In this document: in pieces, positions 21,316 to 32,322 of the stretch
Layout: each line of letters begins with the position of its first letter
How positions within the stretch are numbered: position 1 is the first letter of the stretch
Assembly: GCF_047511655.1 (NCBI RefSeq)
Contig: NC_133397.1
Coordinates: forward strand, 123,717,308 to 123,781,307
DNA from: Castor canadensis
Lineage: Eukaryota; Chordata; Mammalia; Rodentia; Castoridae
Length of the DNA: 64,000 nucleotides
Direction of reading: 5' to 3'
Translations under genes and position numbers: made by a program
Notes under the pieces: model-generated
What the model saw: the letters and a program-made list of their open reading frames with translations, nothing else
Told to the model about the DNA's origin: nothing
Database searches by the model: none

Positions 21316-22744
21316 GTGAGAGCACTGGATGAGGACCTTTTGCCTTATTCACTTTCCTTCCTTTGTTAGCAGTGTAAGGAAGCCGCCCTTCCCTCACCAT
21401 TGTTTGGAGGATTGGGTGTTTGCAGAAATGCTATTCTCCTGTGGTACCTTCACTTGACACTTTCGCTTTTTAGCCAGTCATTTCAACATGGTATTTAAAA
21501 TATGTGGACCAAAATAATGTTCCTGAAACCAAAAGTATTCTGAATGGCGCCCGTAACAGACGATCACTCACAGTAAACAGAGCGTTTCAAATGATCTGCG
21601 CTGTTCCCATATGGATTCAGCTGTTTTGGCAATTTGACAAGTTTGGCCTTTCTTTTTGAAAAGTTATTCCTACTTTTTCTCCAAAAGTTTGTGATTTTAG
21701 TTACAAGTTTTAGTATTTGAGTAGGTGGAAGTTTTTGTTCTAGAAGGGGGTCCCTTCTATTTTCTGAAATTGAGGCATTTCTCTTTTCTTTCTACTTAAG
21801 TTTGACTCTCACTTTTTGTTGATAGAGCAAAATAAATACTCTACATTTGCTGGGATCATAAATGCAAATAAAGAAGTTGAAACTTTTCATGAAGTTTCAA
21901 CTCCCCATGAAGAAGGGTTGATTCCATGGATCCATTAGACGCTCCCCCCCTACCTTTAGTGCTAATATTTAGATTTCAAATACCTGTCCTCTCTAAGAAG
22001 CTTCAAAGAACAGTCTGGCAGTCACAGGGGAGCAATCGGGGGACTGGGTATGAAGTTGTAAAGGGATGTCACTGTTGAATGGAAGCCTGGAAGTCTGAGT
22101 TCGGATTATTTGTTCTTCCATCTATCCACATATCTCACATTGGTTAAACACCCTGACATATCTCACATTGGTTAAACACCCTGACAGTATGCTGTGTGGT
22201 AGAGAAAAAGACAAAGAAGACAATGATTCTTCTGAGTGGAGAAGACAGATAGGAAATAAGGAAGAAAGTAAACACTGAGAAAATGAGCAGGTCGCTAAAG
22301 TCAGACTCAGGGCAGAGTCAGCTAAGTCACCCCAGCAGAGAGGACAGCTGATCCATGCTTGAGGACTTTACATTTGGATACATAGGAGTAATTAATGAAG
22401 AGAACGAGTTGGGGTAGGGTAAGGAAGCAAAGGGGACATTTTATAGTCACAGCCTTTGGTTTTGTAGGTCATCATAGACAAACTGAACAATCTTTCCAAG
22501 AACAGATTCCCTAGTAGTTGATGGGATGGCATGCTACCAAGTTGTCACATACAGATTTATACATCACATGTTTATATGAGGTGTGTGTGGCATCCAAAAG
22601 CTATATATATGACATATATATAAATGTATAGAAATACGCATACATATAAATATATTTGTCTTTATGTATTTATTAATGACTCAGCTAAGTCATACACATC
22701 AAAACCTTGACTCTCTTCCAAGAGAAAGTTAATAAATGTAGGTG
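21316..22744. other. Repeat-poor stretch with a 28-bp tandem duplication
   Basis: No gene recognised. The only clear structure is the perfect duplication at 22129-22184. Confidence 0.4.
22129..22184. repeat. Perfect 28-bp tandem duplication
   Basis: The unit beginning 'catatctcacattgg' and ending 'aacaccctga' is present twice with no mismatch (22129-22156 and 22157-22184). The absence of differences indicates a recent event. Confidence 0.95.
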
Positions 22745-22966
22745 GTTTTGGAATCAGACAGACTTATTTTCTAACGTTTTCACTTGCTAGATGGGTGAAC
22801 TTCAGAGTAAATACATCAGAATTTGCTTCTTCAGGTGTAAACTGCAGGGAATAACAAATATTAAATTTTTCTATCAAGGTTAAGTGAGTATTTAGGCAAA
22901 TGCAGTCACAAACATAATAGACACATCATAAAGTAGAATTTATTATTATTATTATTACTATTATTT
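22745..22966 (+). mobile_element. MIR fossil SINE with (TTA)n at its end
   Basis: The order 'ggttttggaatcagacagac', 'tttcacttgctagatgggtg', 'tgcttcttcaggtgtaaact' and 'ggttaagtgagtatttaggc' follows the sense MIR consensus. A (tta)n tract occupies 22939-22966. Confidence 0.65.
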
Positions 22967-25140
22967 AGTTACCTAGTTGTTGACTGCATTTTCTGCATGT
23001 ATGACCTAGCACTGTATTTGATTGCTTAGGAGAAAAACCTGTTTCATCCTTCCTTCCTCAGGAGCAAGAAGCTATCACATGTCTTCATTTCCAACATGGG
23101 AAAACTGAGGCAAGATGGACTGGCTGGTTTGGGCAGGGTGCCAGTTCATGAAATGGTGACACACCCTGTCCAGTCAGACTTTCCGTTAGACTGACTATGG
23201 AAATCTTAGAAGGCTTGTTCTGATTCTTTGTCATTATGGAAATATTCTATCAGCTTATCCAATTAGATCAGCTTCTAGGCAGAGCTGCCACTCTAAAAGC
23301 CAGGGTGTGAGCCAGTTATGTTAAAGTGGATTTACATGGCAGAGCCAGCTGTCCCTGTGTCTGTCTGCCCCTCAGCCCATTTCACTAAGAATGAAGGCGC
23401 TGAGATTGTGCTTGCTGACAGATTGGGTTCCAGACAATTGTAATTCTAGCTTGAAGATTTTTGGAAATAAGTGTTTTGAAAAATGCCAACTGAAAGTTTA
23501 GGCCAAAATATTTAATAGGTCTCTCTGAGAGATGGACGGTTTGCCAGTGTTTATGCATGCTTTAACTAGGCCTTTAAAAAAGAACATAAAAAAAAAGCCT
23601 AAACGTTCTTCATTTAATTTCACTCTATTTGAGCATAGCATGGGAAATCTTTGTCATTCCCTTATTATCTATCATACAAAGTGAAATTCTTTTGGGTTCT
23701 CACCCTTTTTTTTCTTCTCTTCCTTTGCCTTTCCTTCCTCCTCCCTTCCTTTCTCCTCTCTCCTTGCCATCCCCTCCCTTTCCTTCTTTCTGGTGAGATT
23801 CTGAGTGTAGGAGTTAGATTGCTTAATGTGTTCTCAGGACAGAATCTGAAAGAATTGTACTATAGAGTCATGCAGTATTGTGGGCGGGGTGCAATTTAAA
23901 AAAAAATTAGGTTCCAAGAAATACAGTTCCCCAATCACACCTATAGGAACCTCTTTAGAGCTGGATTTTAGCTGGAGTCCTTATTTCCTGTGGCATGTCA
24001 CCCAGATAGTGACAGAGATAGCTGTCCCTTGATTTCCTATCTCTTGCCCAACACCTACTTTAAAAAAATCTCAGCAATAAAATATCCCTTTGTATGCATT
24101 TGTTTTAATCTTATAAAAATTTAAAAGAAATTTAAGAACAACATAAGTGTAAATTTCCTTCAAAGTGTAATTCCAAAGACTAGTTCTGAAGCTATTGGAT
24201 ACCACAATAGCACCCTGAAGGTAGGCCCTGAATGGAGTAGGAACAAGTAATTCAGTTGGGAAACAAAGGCCAAGCTAGATGATTATCTTTGGTTAATTTT
24301 GTTTAAGGCTTTATTAACTTACCATGCTTTGCCCAATTGAAACTTTGATTTTTGTCAAATGCTGTTCTTATCTCTCTTCTTTATTTCCACATCTCTTTTG
24401 GAAATGGATATGAATGAAATAAAAATCACAACCTTTTAGGGTGTGGGCAGATCCAATTTCCTGTCTTTGAATTTACCAAATCTGTCTGTGTGAGGAAGCC
24501 TGGAAGTGCATTTTACTGTGGTCTACTGGAGTATTGTGTTTCTGGGAGTTCTGAAGGCAGTATGCTTTTAGAGCAATGTAAACACTCAGTTTTGTGGTGA
24601 GCTTTGTGTAACTGCTGGGTCTTCCCCCTCATCCAACAAACCTAGCAAGTGCAAATGGCCATGCTGACAAATGGAATGCAAATGGTGTGCAATGGGTACC
24701 CGGTGGGGGACAGCCATGAGGGGTGCTTTCACACCATTGCAAATGGTAGCCTCCAAATGCCAAGTTCTTTGTAAAGAGGAGAGGCTGTTCTTACCAACAT
24801 AGGGCTTGAAATAAAGACAGATTTGTCCACAAAAAAGAATGTGACGATTCAGTTCTGTGCATTTGTTTACTGACGACTTCTTTTTCCCCTTACGTCTTGA
24901 CATTCCACCAAAGCAGGCTGCGTGATCTTCCTTAGGAAACAACCCAGAGTTTAGTTGTATTTACAAGCCTCATTGTACTAGAGAGCAAAATGTTCCTGCT
25001 GATAGAATAGATGTTACATGGCCCTGACCTCTCTACTTGGGGCAAATATTCACTCCTACGGAGAAGTCCTAAATGTTAGCTGATTCATGCTCAGTTTTCT
25101 CTTTCTTTTTGTATTTATTGATGCCCAAGTCACTGATTTT
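22967..25140. other. Unique-looking sequence, no gene supported
   Basis: Short pyrimidine-rich stretches occur (23701-23790). The longest open frame, minus strand 24586-24942 (118 codons), has no recognisable domain. I see no splice-consistent conserved exon. Confidence 0.35.
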
Positions 25141-25273
25141 CTCCTTCTCCCTCCCTCTCTCTTTCTTCCTTCCTTCATTCCTTCCCCCTTCCTTCATTCC
25201 TTCCCCCTTCCCTTTCTTCCCTTCATTCTTTCCCTCCCTTCTCTCCCTTTTTCCTTCTCCCTCTCTGTCTTCT
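25141..25273. repeat. Polypyrimidine tract with short internal repeats
   Basis: About 130 bases almost entirely of C and T, with an 18-base unit containing 'ttccttcattccttcccc' repeated in tandem near 25168-25208. Open frames here encode Ser/Phe/Pro runs and are not genes. Confidence 0.9.
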
Positions 25274-25724
25274 TCTTTCTTCTTTAAATCATGAGGGTGA
25301 TTTTATGAAAGATTCTTTAATAAACAAAGAGCTTTGGTCATCTAATCTGACTTTTTACATTTCTCCCCTGCAGTTGCTTCAAATGCACCTCGTTCATGGT
25401 ACCTTAGAGTTTCTCTTTAACAAGAGGATGGTAGCATGCCAGGTAGGAGGAATCTGAATCCGAGTACATTTGGGGGATGCTGTGTTATCAGTGCAGCTTC
25501 TCAGAGAAATGGGGAGGAAACTGTGGAACTGATTCTTGGACTTTGGAACTTCAGGAACTTCTAGCGACACCTGGAATAGAAAACTCAATGAATTTAGGAG
25601 GATGTTGAAAAGCCACGTTACTTATTTTGGGGGAGAGTAACTTAATGTAGGAGTCAAGTGTCTTAGATTTCAACCTGAAGGAACCTGATCTCAGACCCTG
25701 AGTAAGAAGGGCTATAAAAACCAA
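25274..25724. other. Unique-looking sequence
   Basis: Nothing recognised. Confidence 0.35.
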
Positions 25725-25850
25725 TAGAGCTGGGGTGTGTGGCTCAAGTGGTAGAGCACTTTCCTAGCAAGTATTAGGCCCTGAGTTCAAACCCCAGTAC
25801 CGCCAAAACAAACAAATAAGCAAAGTAAAACAAAACAAAACGAAACAAAA
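25725..25850 (+). mobile_element. ID-like SINE monomer with A/C-rich tail
   Basis: 'gagctggggtgtgtggctca', 'gtggtagagcactttcctag' and 'ctgagttcaaaccccagtac' are followed by a (caaa/aaaac) tail to about 25850. The copy is well preserved. Confidence 0.9.
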
Positions 25851-26020
25851 ATTGGAGGATGCTACCATTCAGGGTCCAACAAATACCTCTAAAGATGAGG
25901 GATGAGAGGACCCAGCTCCAATCAGTGAGCGCTGAGCATGATTAAATGGGGAACAGAGAGAAACCCAGCAGGAGGGGACCAGCATGACTGAGTCAGCAGG
26001 TGCTATAGAAAAGCCCCTAA

Positions 26021-26244
26021 AGCAGGTGCAGGTGACTCACACCTGTAAGCCTAGCTACTTGGGAGGCTGAGATAGGAGGACTGCAGTTCAAGGCCAGCGC
26101 AGGCAAAGAGTTCAAGAGACCCCCATCTCCAAAATAACCAGAGCAAAATGGACTGACAGTGTAGCTCAAGTGGTAGAGTGCCTGCTTTGCAAGTGCAAAG
26201 CCCTGAGTTCAAACCCCAGTTCCACCAAAAAGAAAGGCCTCCAG
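26021..26244 (+). mobile_element. B1-ID dimeric SINE
   Basis: B1-like head at 26021-26130 (gcaggtgcaggtgactcaca, 'gggaggctgagatagg', 'aaggccagcgcaggcaaa') and ID-like tail at 26150-26236 (gtagctcaagtggtagagtg, 'gcaaagccctgagttc'). One of the cleanest sense copies for a consensus. Confidence 0.92.
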
Positions 26245-27279
26245 AGGACATGCAGAGAATTTCAACAAAGGATTGGAAGAGAGTGGGGACCCCCTGGAAC
26301 CAAAAGAAAGGGCTTAGCCTTTTAGCTGTGGTGTGCCCTCACAGGATAGGAGCTGAAGAATCAAAGATAATAGCAATTGCTGCTCTGTCCTTCACTGTCT
26401 CCCTAGCTGTCTAAGACTGTGGTCTGGGGGAGATGGCTCAGTAGGCAATGGCCAGCACAATACCAAGATGTAAATTAAACACACTACAGATAAAAGAGGC
26501 TTTTTGTTTTTTAAGTCAATAGATATTATGGTAACAGTTGAGTGTCCTTGTTTTCCATAGTGATATTACTGCAGGTTTTATCCTTATTTCTGTGAATAGT
26601 TCTTGGTTCTTTCTGCCAAACCAAGAAGTGCTAACACATTTCAAGCTTGGAGCCAACACACTGACTCGCACAGCCTCCATGCTTCACGCCACCGCATGGC
26701 CTGTTTTATTTTTTTCCTTTCATCCAAATGTGCATATGGTCCTGATAGTCACCTGCATGGCTCCTCACTGCTTAAATGAAGTCCCCTTTGTCCCGCCCAA
26801 CAGCCACTCCCTACATTTAACCAGAGAATTGTCATTCTTAAGAAAAGCATAGCTATATGAGTCTAGGTGTATTTAATAGTCTACCACCTCTCCAACTATT
26901 TAGGTCAAACTGAACAATACATTAAGTAGGGAAAACACTTCCCCTAGTCTAAAAGGAATGTGAGCTTAATTCAAGCATTCATACTTTACCGAGTGACCAA
27001 CTCATGTACTAAAAGAAGTGATTCTTTCCCTAAGGAAGAGGGTTGGAACCAGTAGGCCTATTGTGAGAATTACACTGTAATTCTACTTGTGAGCCAGTTG
27101 GCCATGTGTTGGTGCCTGTGTGGTGAGTTAGAAAGGATGGATCACAAAGAGAGATGAATGTAATTTTCGTTTCAAACTTGATGCTGGGAATCAAATAATA
27201 ACTGAAAGTCTCTTGAGGTCTTACCTTGCAATGCCATACACCTGAAAGTCATGATTATTGTGGCATGGTTGATTTCATG
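26245..27279. other. Unique-looking sequence
   Basis: No gene recognised. A short phrase at 26425-26465 (gggggagatggctcagtagg) is reminiscent of a rodent SINE start but is too short to classify. Confidence 0.35.
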
Positions 27280-27575
27280 TACTCAACAAATATTTATGGT
27301 GTGTTTACTACAAGCTAGGTACTGGATAAGGGGTTGGTGATAGAATAATGAACAATATGGCGATTGTCTCTTCTCTCCTGGGCCTTAGATTTTGTGGTGA
27401 AAGACATGGAAAAAAAAAAAAGAAAGAAAATATTAGATTGAGTTAAATACTATAGAGAAAACAAAGCAGTAACAGAGTCATTCTTGGTGGTGGTAGGTAC
27501 AGTTAATTTAGGCCAAGAGCTGATGGAAGGCCTCTGAAGAGATAACACTTGAATTCTGCTAAACTTAAATTTTTT
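27280..27575 (-). mobile_element. L2 LINE 3' fossil, antisense
   Basis: Antisense L2 end wording: 'tactcaacaaatatttatgg', 'acaagctaggtactgg', 'aatactatagagaaaacaaa' and 'gatggaaggcctctgaagag'. An A-rich run near 27410-27430 interrupts it. Confidence 0.55.
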
Positions 27576-28215
27576 TCTGACTCTGATTACTCTTTTCATA
27601 GTTATAGACCCATGAAATTTAGCCAACTACTTATTTGAGCAAATAAATCTGCTTTAAAAGTAGGCAAACCTTTTTATTTTTCTGTTGTCATGTAAACATT
27701 TAATAAACAGACAAATTGAGCAGCGAGGACAGTTTTCTTTCTTTTAAAGAATTATAGTAATATCTTACAACTAGGGAAATCACCTTCAGGTAATTGGTGG
27801 TACTATTTTTTTTTTTAATTAGACTCAAGACTTTAATGGCCATGCTCTAGTTAGGAGCACAGTTACTTCAGAATAACAGACTGTTTCCCCCCAATGAAAA
27901 GCTACTTTGCTTTTAGTAATGCCATATGGTTATGTCTTTATGACAGCTTCCCACTCAAAGAGGTCCCCAAAGAATTCATCTCAGCTCTTTGCAGAAGTCA
28001 GCTATGTGAAAAGAATTAATTTAGGTAATTCCCACCTGTAGCACAGTCACCAGCCTCCTCAGAAACAACACCCTGTTAAATCAACGGGCCTGTGTTCTTC
28101 ACTCATTTTGAGCAGTTACATGAGGAGTGGAATTCTGGTGTGAATCTTTCAAAAGATAACTTTTTTGTGCTCTCTCATCCATTCCATCATTTCTGATAGA
28201 TATGATAGGCAATCA
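27576..28215. other. Unique-looking sequence
   Basis: Nothing recognised. Confidence 0.35.
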
Positions 28216-28360
28216 CTGTCCTCCTGCTTCTCCCCAGCTTTAGAACTTCTTGTCCTTCCAAACCTTCTAGAATCAGGTCTCCTTCCTGAAGCCTTCCTTG
28301 ACTAGTAGAGCTAGTCATTCTCTTGTGTGTCTCTGAAGCAAATTGTGCCTACCTTTATTT
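28216..28360 (+). mobile_element. L2 LINE fragment
   Basis: 'ggtctccttcctgaagcctt' followed by 'ccttgactagtag' matches the sense L2 3' region wording. Short and diverged. Confidence 0.4.
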
Positions 28361-28391
28361 TTATAAAGTAGGTAGAAAAGTAATCAGTAAT

Positions 28392-28607
28392 TGTTTTTGG
28401 GTGGGACTGAGGTTTGAACTTAGGGCTCTGTGCTTGCAAAGCAGGTGCTCTACCACTTGAGCCACTCCAGCAGCCTTGCTTTGTGTTGGGTATTTTTCAG
28501 ATAGAGTCTCAAGAACTATTTGCCCAGGCTGGCTTCAAACAGCGATCCTCCTGATCTCTGCTTCCTGAGTAGCTGGGATTACAGGAGTGAGCCGCCAGTG
28601 CCTGGTT
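28392..28607 (-). mobile_element. B1-ID dimeric SINE, antisense
   Basis: Antisense ID part (gggactgaggtttgaact, 'gcaaagcaggtgctctacca') followed by the antisense B1-like part (ttgcccaggctggcttcaaa, 'tgggattacaggagtgagcc'). Confidence 0.9.
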
Positions 28608-28624
28608 CTTTTTCTTCTTCTTTT

Positions 28625-28800
28625 AAATTAGAGTCAAACTAATTTTACAAAAGGGTTTAATTGGAATATTTGTATACATACATGCATGTAATTATCAAAA
28701 TCACCTGCATTATGAGTCTTTTAACCCCTCCCCCCTTGGGTTTCATTATTCTACTTTCCCCCCTGCTCAGTCCCCATTTTACACTCATGTCATTTTTTCA
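28625..28800 (-). mobile_element. Probable old L1 3' UTR piece, antisense
   Basis: 'aattggaatatttgtataca' and the C/T-rich end near 28720-28790 resemble antisense L1 3' UTR sequence elsewhere in the window, but it is diverged. Confidence 0.35.
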
Positions 28801-28801
28801 T

Positions 28802-30255
28802 TTCTTTTTTTTTGGTTTATTTATTCATTTATTCATATGTGCATACATTGTTTGGGCCATTTGCCCCCTTGCCCCCTACCCTCTCCCTCTCCCCGCTTAC
28901 CTCCCTCGCTTCCAGGCTCTTTTTTTTAGGTCTAAATTCTGCAAGGGAGGGAACATGTAGCAGGCTTTCTCAGTCTGGCTTATTTCAAGTGACGTGATGT
29001 GATCTTCAGTTTCATCTACTTTCCACAAATGACATTTCATTCTTCTTTATGGTTGAATAACACTCCACTGGGTATGCATGCCACATTTTCCTTATCCATC
29101 ACCAGCTGACGGGTACCGAGGCTGATTCCATACTTTGGCTATTGAGTGTAGTACTGATAGGAACATGGATGTGCAGGTGTAGCTATCGTATGCTGACTTA
29201 CTTCCTTTGGATACAAGTCTAGGCAGGAGCATATGGAAGTTCCAGTTTTAGTGTGTTAAGGAGCTCCATATTGATTTCCACAGTGGCTGCACTAATTTAC
29301 ATTCCCACCAACAGAGTTTTAGTATTCATTTCTCCCCCACATTCTCGGCAGCATTTGTTTTCATGAATTTGTATAGAAATACTAATACCATTCTTCATAG
29401 GAATAGAAAAATATTCTAAAATTTGTACAGAACCACAAAAGATCTGAATAGCCAAAGTGATCCTGACCAAAAATGAACAAAGCCAGAGACAACATATTTG
29501 CCAGATTTCAGAATGTATTACAGAGCTACAGTAATCCAACCAACATAGTACTGGCAAAAAAAAAAAAAAAGACATATCAACCAATGAAATAGAAGAGAGT
29601 GAAGATCAAATGTTTGATATGCAAAAGAAAAAGAGCCCAGAAAGCCAAGAAATAAACCCTCATGTATTTGGTCAATTGATTTTCAACAAAGATGCCAAGA
29701 ACACAAAGTGGGGGAGAAACATCTCTCTAATAACTGATGTTGGGAAACCTGGATATCCACACAGAAGAATGGAAGTGGACCTTATCTCACCACTTAGGCT
29801 AGAGTCAACTCAAAATGTGGTAAAGACATAAACATAAAACCAGAAACTGTAAGACTACTAAAAGAAAACAGAGCAGAGATTTCTTGGAAAGGACCCCCAA
29901 ACACAAGCAATGAAAGCAAAAATAAAATAAATGGGATTGCATCAAACAAACAAAACCCCCCAAAAAACTCTGCACCACGAAGGAAACAATAAAGTGAAGA
30001 GACAGCCCAGACTGGGAGAAAATATTTACAAATCGTGATTAGATCAGAAGTTAATATCCAAAATATTTAAGGAACTCAAACTCTCAGTAATAAGGAAACA
30101 AATATCCCTGTTTAAAATGATTTGTTCTTATAAGACAAATGGCCAATAGATATAAAAAATGGTCAACATCTGTAAGCAGAGAAATAAAATTAAAACCATG
30201 ATGAACTATTACTTCACACCTATTAGACTGGCTATAATAAAAAAAGATGAATAAT
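28802..30255 (-). mobile_element. LINE-1 with 5' inversion (twin priming)
   Basis: Two L1 pieces in opposite orientation form one element. The part 28802-29359 is antisense: T run, C-rich 3' UTR (28863-28910) and the ORF2 C-terminal end up to the Cys/His motif zone. The part 29360-30255 is in plus orientation and covers the ORF2 stretch just upstream of that point (from 'ccattcttcatagg' to 'ctattagactggctat'). In L1 order the plus part ends almost exactly where the antisense part begins, and that downstream end touches the right flank. This geometry is the hallmark of twin priming. Frames are broken throughout, so the copy is older than copies A-D. Confidence 0.8.
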
Positions 30256-30795
30256 CCACTGAAGTTTTTTAAGCCACGAATGCATTTTGGCATAAACCCT
30301 GTATCTTGTGCTATCAATTTCTGTAAATGATTTTTTGTAAAGCCATTAGATATATGCTAGAGTGATTTTTCATGTGAGTATATGACAGGAAAATCATTAA
30401 ATCAATATATAAACAAAATCATGGAAATTGACATAATCCAGGAGTAGCTGGATGGAGAAGAGCAAGAGAAAGGACATTTAATCTATCCTTCCAGTTGGGG
30501 TTTGATGATTGAAACGATAGAGTCGTTCACTGAAAAACTTCCCACGTTACTGTGGATTGCATTATATTTGATGAAGAATGGCGGCATTGAATTTAATTGG
30601 ACTTTTTTATTCCCCATTGAATTTTCTGTTCTGTAAAGTTATCCTTCAGTATAATCCTTGGAAGATGCTCTGGGATACCAAAATTCATGACTGCTCAAGT
30701 CCCTTATATAAAATGCCAAAGTATTTGCATATCACCCAGGAGCATCCTCCCACCATTAAAACATCTCTAGATTCCTTATAATACTATATGACATA
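30256..30795. other. Unique-looking sequence
   Basis: Nothing recognised. Confidence 0.35.
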
Positions 30796-30878
30796 GACTG
30801 GAGGTGTGGCTCAAGTGGTAGAGTGCCTGCTTTGCAAGCACGAAGCCCTGAGTTCAAATCCCCGTCCCACCAGAAAAT
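30796..30878 (+). mobile_element. ID-like SINE monomer
   Basis: 'agactggaggtgtggctcaa', 'agagtgcctgctttgcaagc' and 'cctgagttcaaatccccgtc'. A full ID unit with almost no A tail. Confidence 0.88.
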
Positions 30879-31228
30879 CCATACTAACACGAGGCATATG
30901 TTGCCTAAATAGTTGTCATACTGTATCATTTGGGGAACAAGGACAAGAAAATGTGTACATGTGGTCAGTATAGACACAATTATCTTTTGAATATTTTTTC
31001 TCTGTGTTTGGTTGAATCCATGGATATGGAACCTGTTGATATGAAGGCTGGGCTGTTTGCTGTAAGAGAAAAATCTTGAAGCTTGTAGGGATTTTTTCTG
31101 ATGCCAGGAAACAAGGGAATGGGAGAGTGTAATAAACAGGTAGGTTAGCTTATGGTAATTGACATGTATTTATAGTTGTAATCTTCATTCCAACTATTTA
31201 AACTGAGATACTCTTTTTTTCTGTTGCA
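30879..31228. other. Unique-looking sequence
   Basis: Nothing recognised. Confidence 0.35.
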
Positions 31229-31618
31229 ATCTTTTTTTTTTTATTGTTGTGCTGGGTGGGGGTACATTGTGGCATTTATGAAAGTTCTTACAATGTATCA
31301 AATATATCATACTTGAATTTACCTCCTCCATCATTCTCCTTTATTCCACCCCCCATTCCTGGAACAGTTTCAACAGGTGTCATTTTCCATGTTCATACAT
31401 GAGTACACAGTATTTGCACCATAGTCACCCTCCCACACCCTTTGTCCACCTCCTCCTACCCCCATCACTGGTACCAAACTCCCCCCAGACAGGACCTGTT
31501 CTGTCCTCCTGTCCTCTGATTTTGTAAAAGAAAAAAAATGACATTTTTGTTTGTTTAAGATAGCTACACAGGAAACTACCTTGTGACATTTCCATGAATA
31601 TATGTATTATAACCTGAA
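31229..31618 (-). mobile_element. L1 3' end (older subfamily), antisense
   Basis: A T run, then antisense 3' UTR wording: 'gtacattgtggcattt', 'tcctccatcattctcc', 'tggaacagtttcaacaggtg', 'acatgagtacacagtatttg' and 'cagacaggacctgttctgt'. The inner end (31588-31615, 'tccatgaatatatgtattat') matches 48935-48965 of another copy. Directly beyond it lies the SPIC-like retrocopy in the same orientation. Confidence 0.85.
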
Positions 31619-32247
31619 TTTAAATGGGGATATTCTTGACCAGGCTGCTCAGACTGTGAGTAGATCTCTTTCCCTAGGAAGCGAGGTAGGGAGAGACTTT
31701 GGAGAACGGCCTCACTGAACTGGTAGGCCAGCATCCTCTGGATTTTGGTGATTTCCTTGGTCCTTGCATAATTTCTCAGGGCTCTGCCCATTTTCTGATA
31801 AGTCATGGTCTTCCCATTGTCTTTTTCCTTCCAGTTCAGCAGATTTTCCTTGGGTTTTTTTTTTTTTTGATACAAACTAAAAGATGTCTTTGTTTTTATC
31901 AACCCAAGATGCCACCTCAGGATTGCACAGGGATTTGTAAAGGTATTCCCACAGTAGCAGCCTGTTCCTCCCTCAGCAGGTGGTCCCAAGTGGCTTTTAG
32001 TTATGGTCCTCGGGGATTGAGGATTATTTCCTTCAAAATAGAAATCTGCAGCAGTTACCACAGTTCTCCAACCACGGACAGGCTCCTCTGCGGGTAGCAC
32101 TCCACAGTGTTTGGGATGTCCTCTGATGTGAGTACACTGCTTAATGAAAGCCAGGTAATTTCTATAACTGGGGAGTGCTGAAAACCCCAGCACTTCAACA
32201 GCATCTTCAAATGCTTGAGCCAGCTTGTCTTGTTCAACACAACTCAT
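31619..32247 (-). pseudogene. SPIC: Processed pseudogene of an ETS factor, probably SPIC
   Basis: The minus-strand frame starts with an acidic N-terminus ([16 protein letters not shown]), then GVLPAEEPV and ADFYFEGN, and ends with the C-terminal part of an ETS DNA-binding domain ([18 protein letters not shown], then YQFSEAVLQ) and FLGKEI. I recognise this pattern as SPIC, a Spi/PU.1-subfamily transcription factor of macrophages and B cells. It has no introns. It is broken: between about residues 94 and 140 of the long frame the SPIC-like reading (LWEYL, then [15 protein letters not shown]) lies in another frame, followed by an in-frame TAG and an A run at about 31859-31872 that shifts the frame back. 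The first part of the ETS domain is therefore lost from the 227-codon frame (31576-32259). The last 15 codons come from L1. The family call is from memory and needs an alignment; PU.1 or SPIB are less likely. Confidence 0.72.
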
Positions 32248-32267
32248 GCTCATTAACAAATTGAATG

Positions 32268-32322
32268 AAGCTCAGTGGTATGCCCGAGGCCCTGGGTTCA
32301 AACCCCAGTACCGTTCGTTCGA
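32268..32322 (+). mobile_element. Partial ID-like SINE
   Basis: Only the second half is clear: 'gaagctcagtggtatgcccg' then 'ggccctgggttcaaacccca' and 'gtaccgttcgttcg'. It lies 20 bp from the start codon side of the SPIC-like retrocopy. Confidence 0.7.

Noticed and set aside
24586-24942. 118-codon minus-strand frame containing an MSRRKGKKK stretch
   Set aside because: The stretch resembles the start of some zinc-finger proteins (MSRRK..), but the residues after it do not match and no exon structure supports it.
25073-25294. Ser/Phe/Pro-rich small proteins
   Set aside because: They are translations of the polypyrimidine tract.
26150-26236. tRNA gene candidate
   Set aside because: The ID-like unit keeps promoter-box-like words (gctcaagtggtagag, gagttcaaacc) from its tRNA ancestor, but no cloverleaf or anticodon stem was evident and dozens of copies occur as SINEs.
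26425-26465. B2-like SINE start (agatggctcagtagg)
   Set aside because: Only about 40 bases agree and no body or tail follows.
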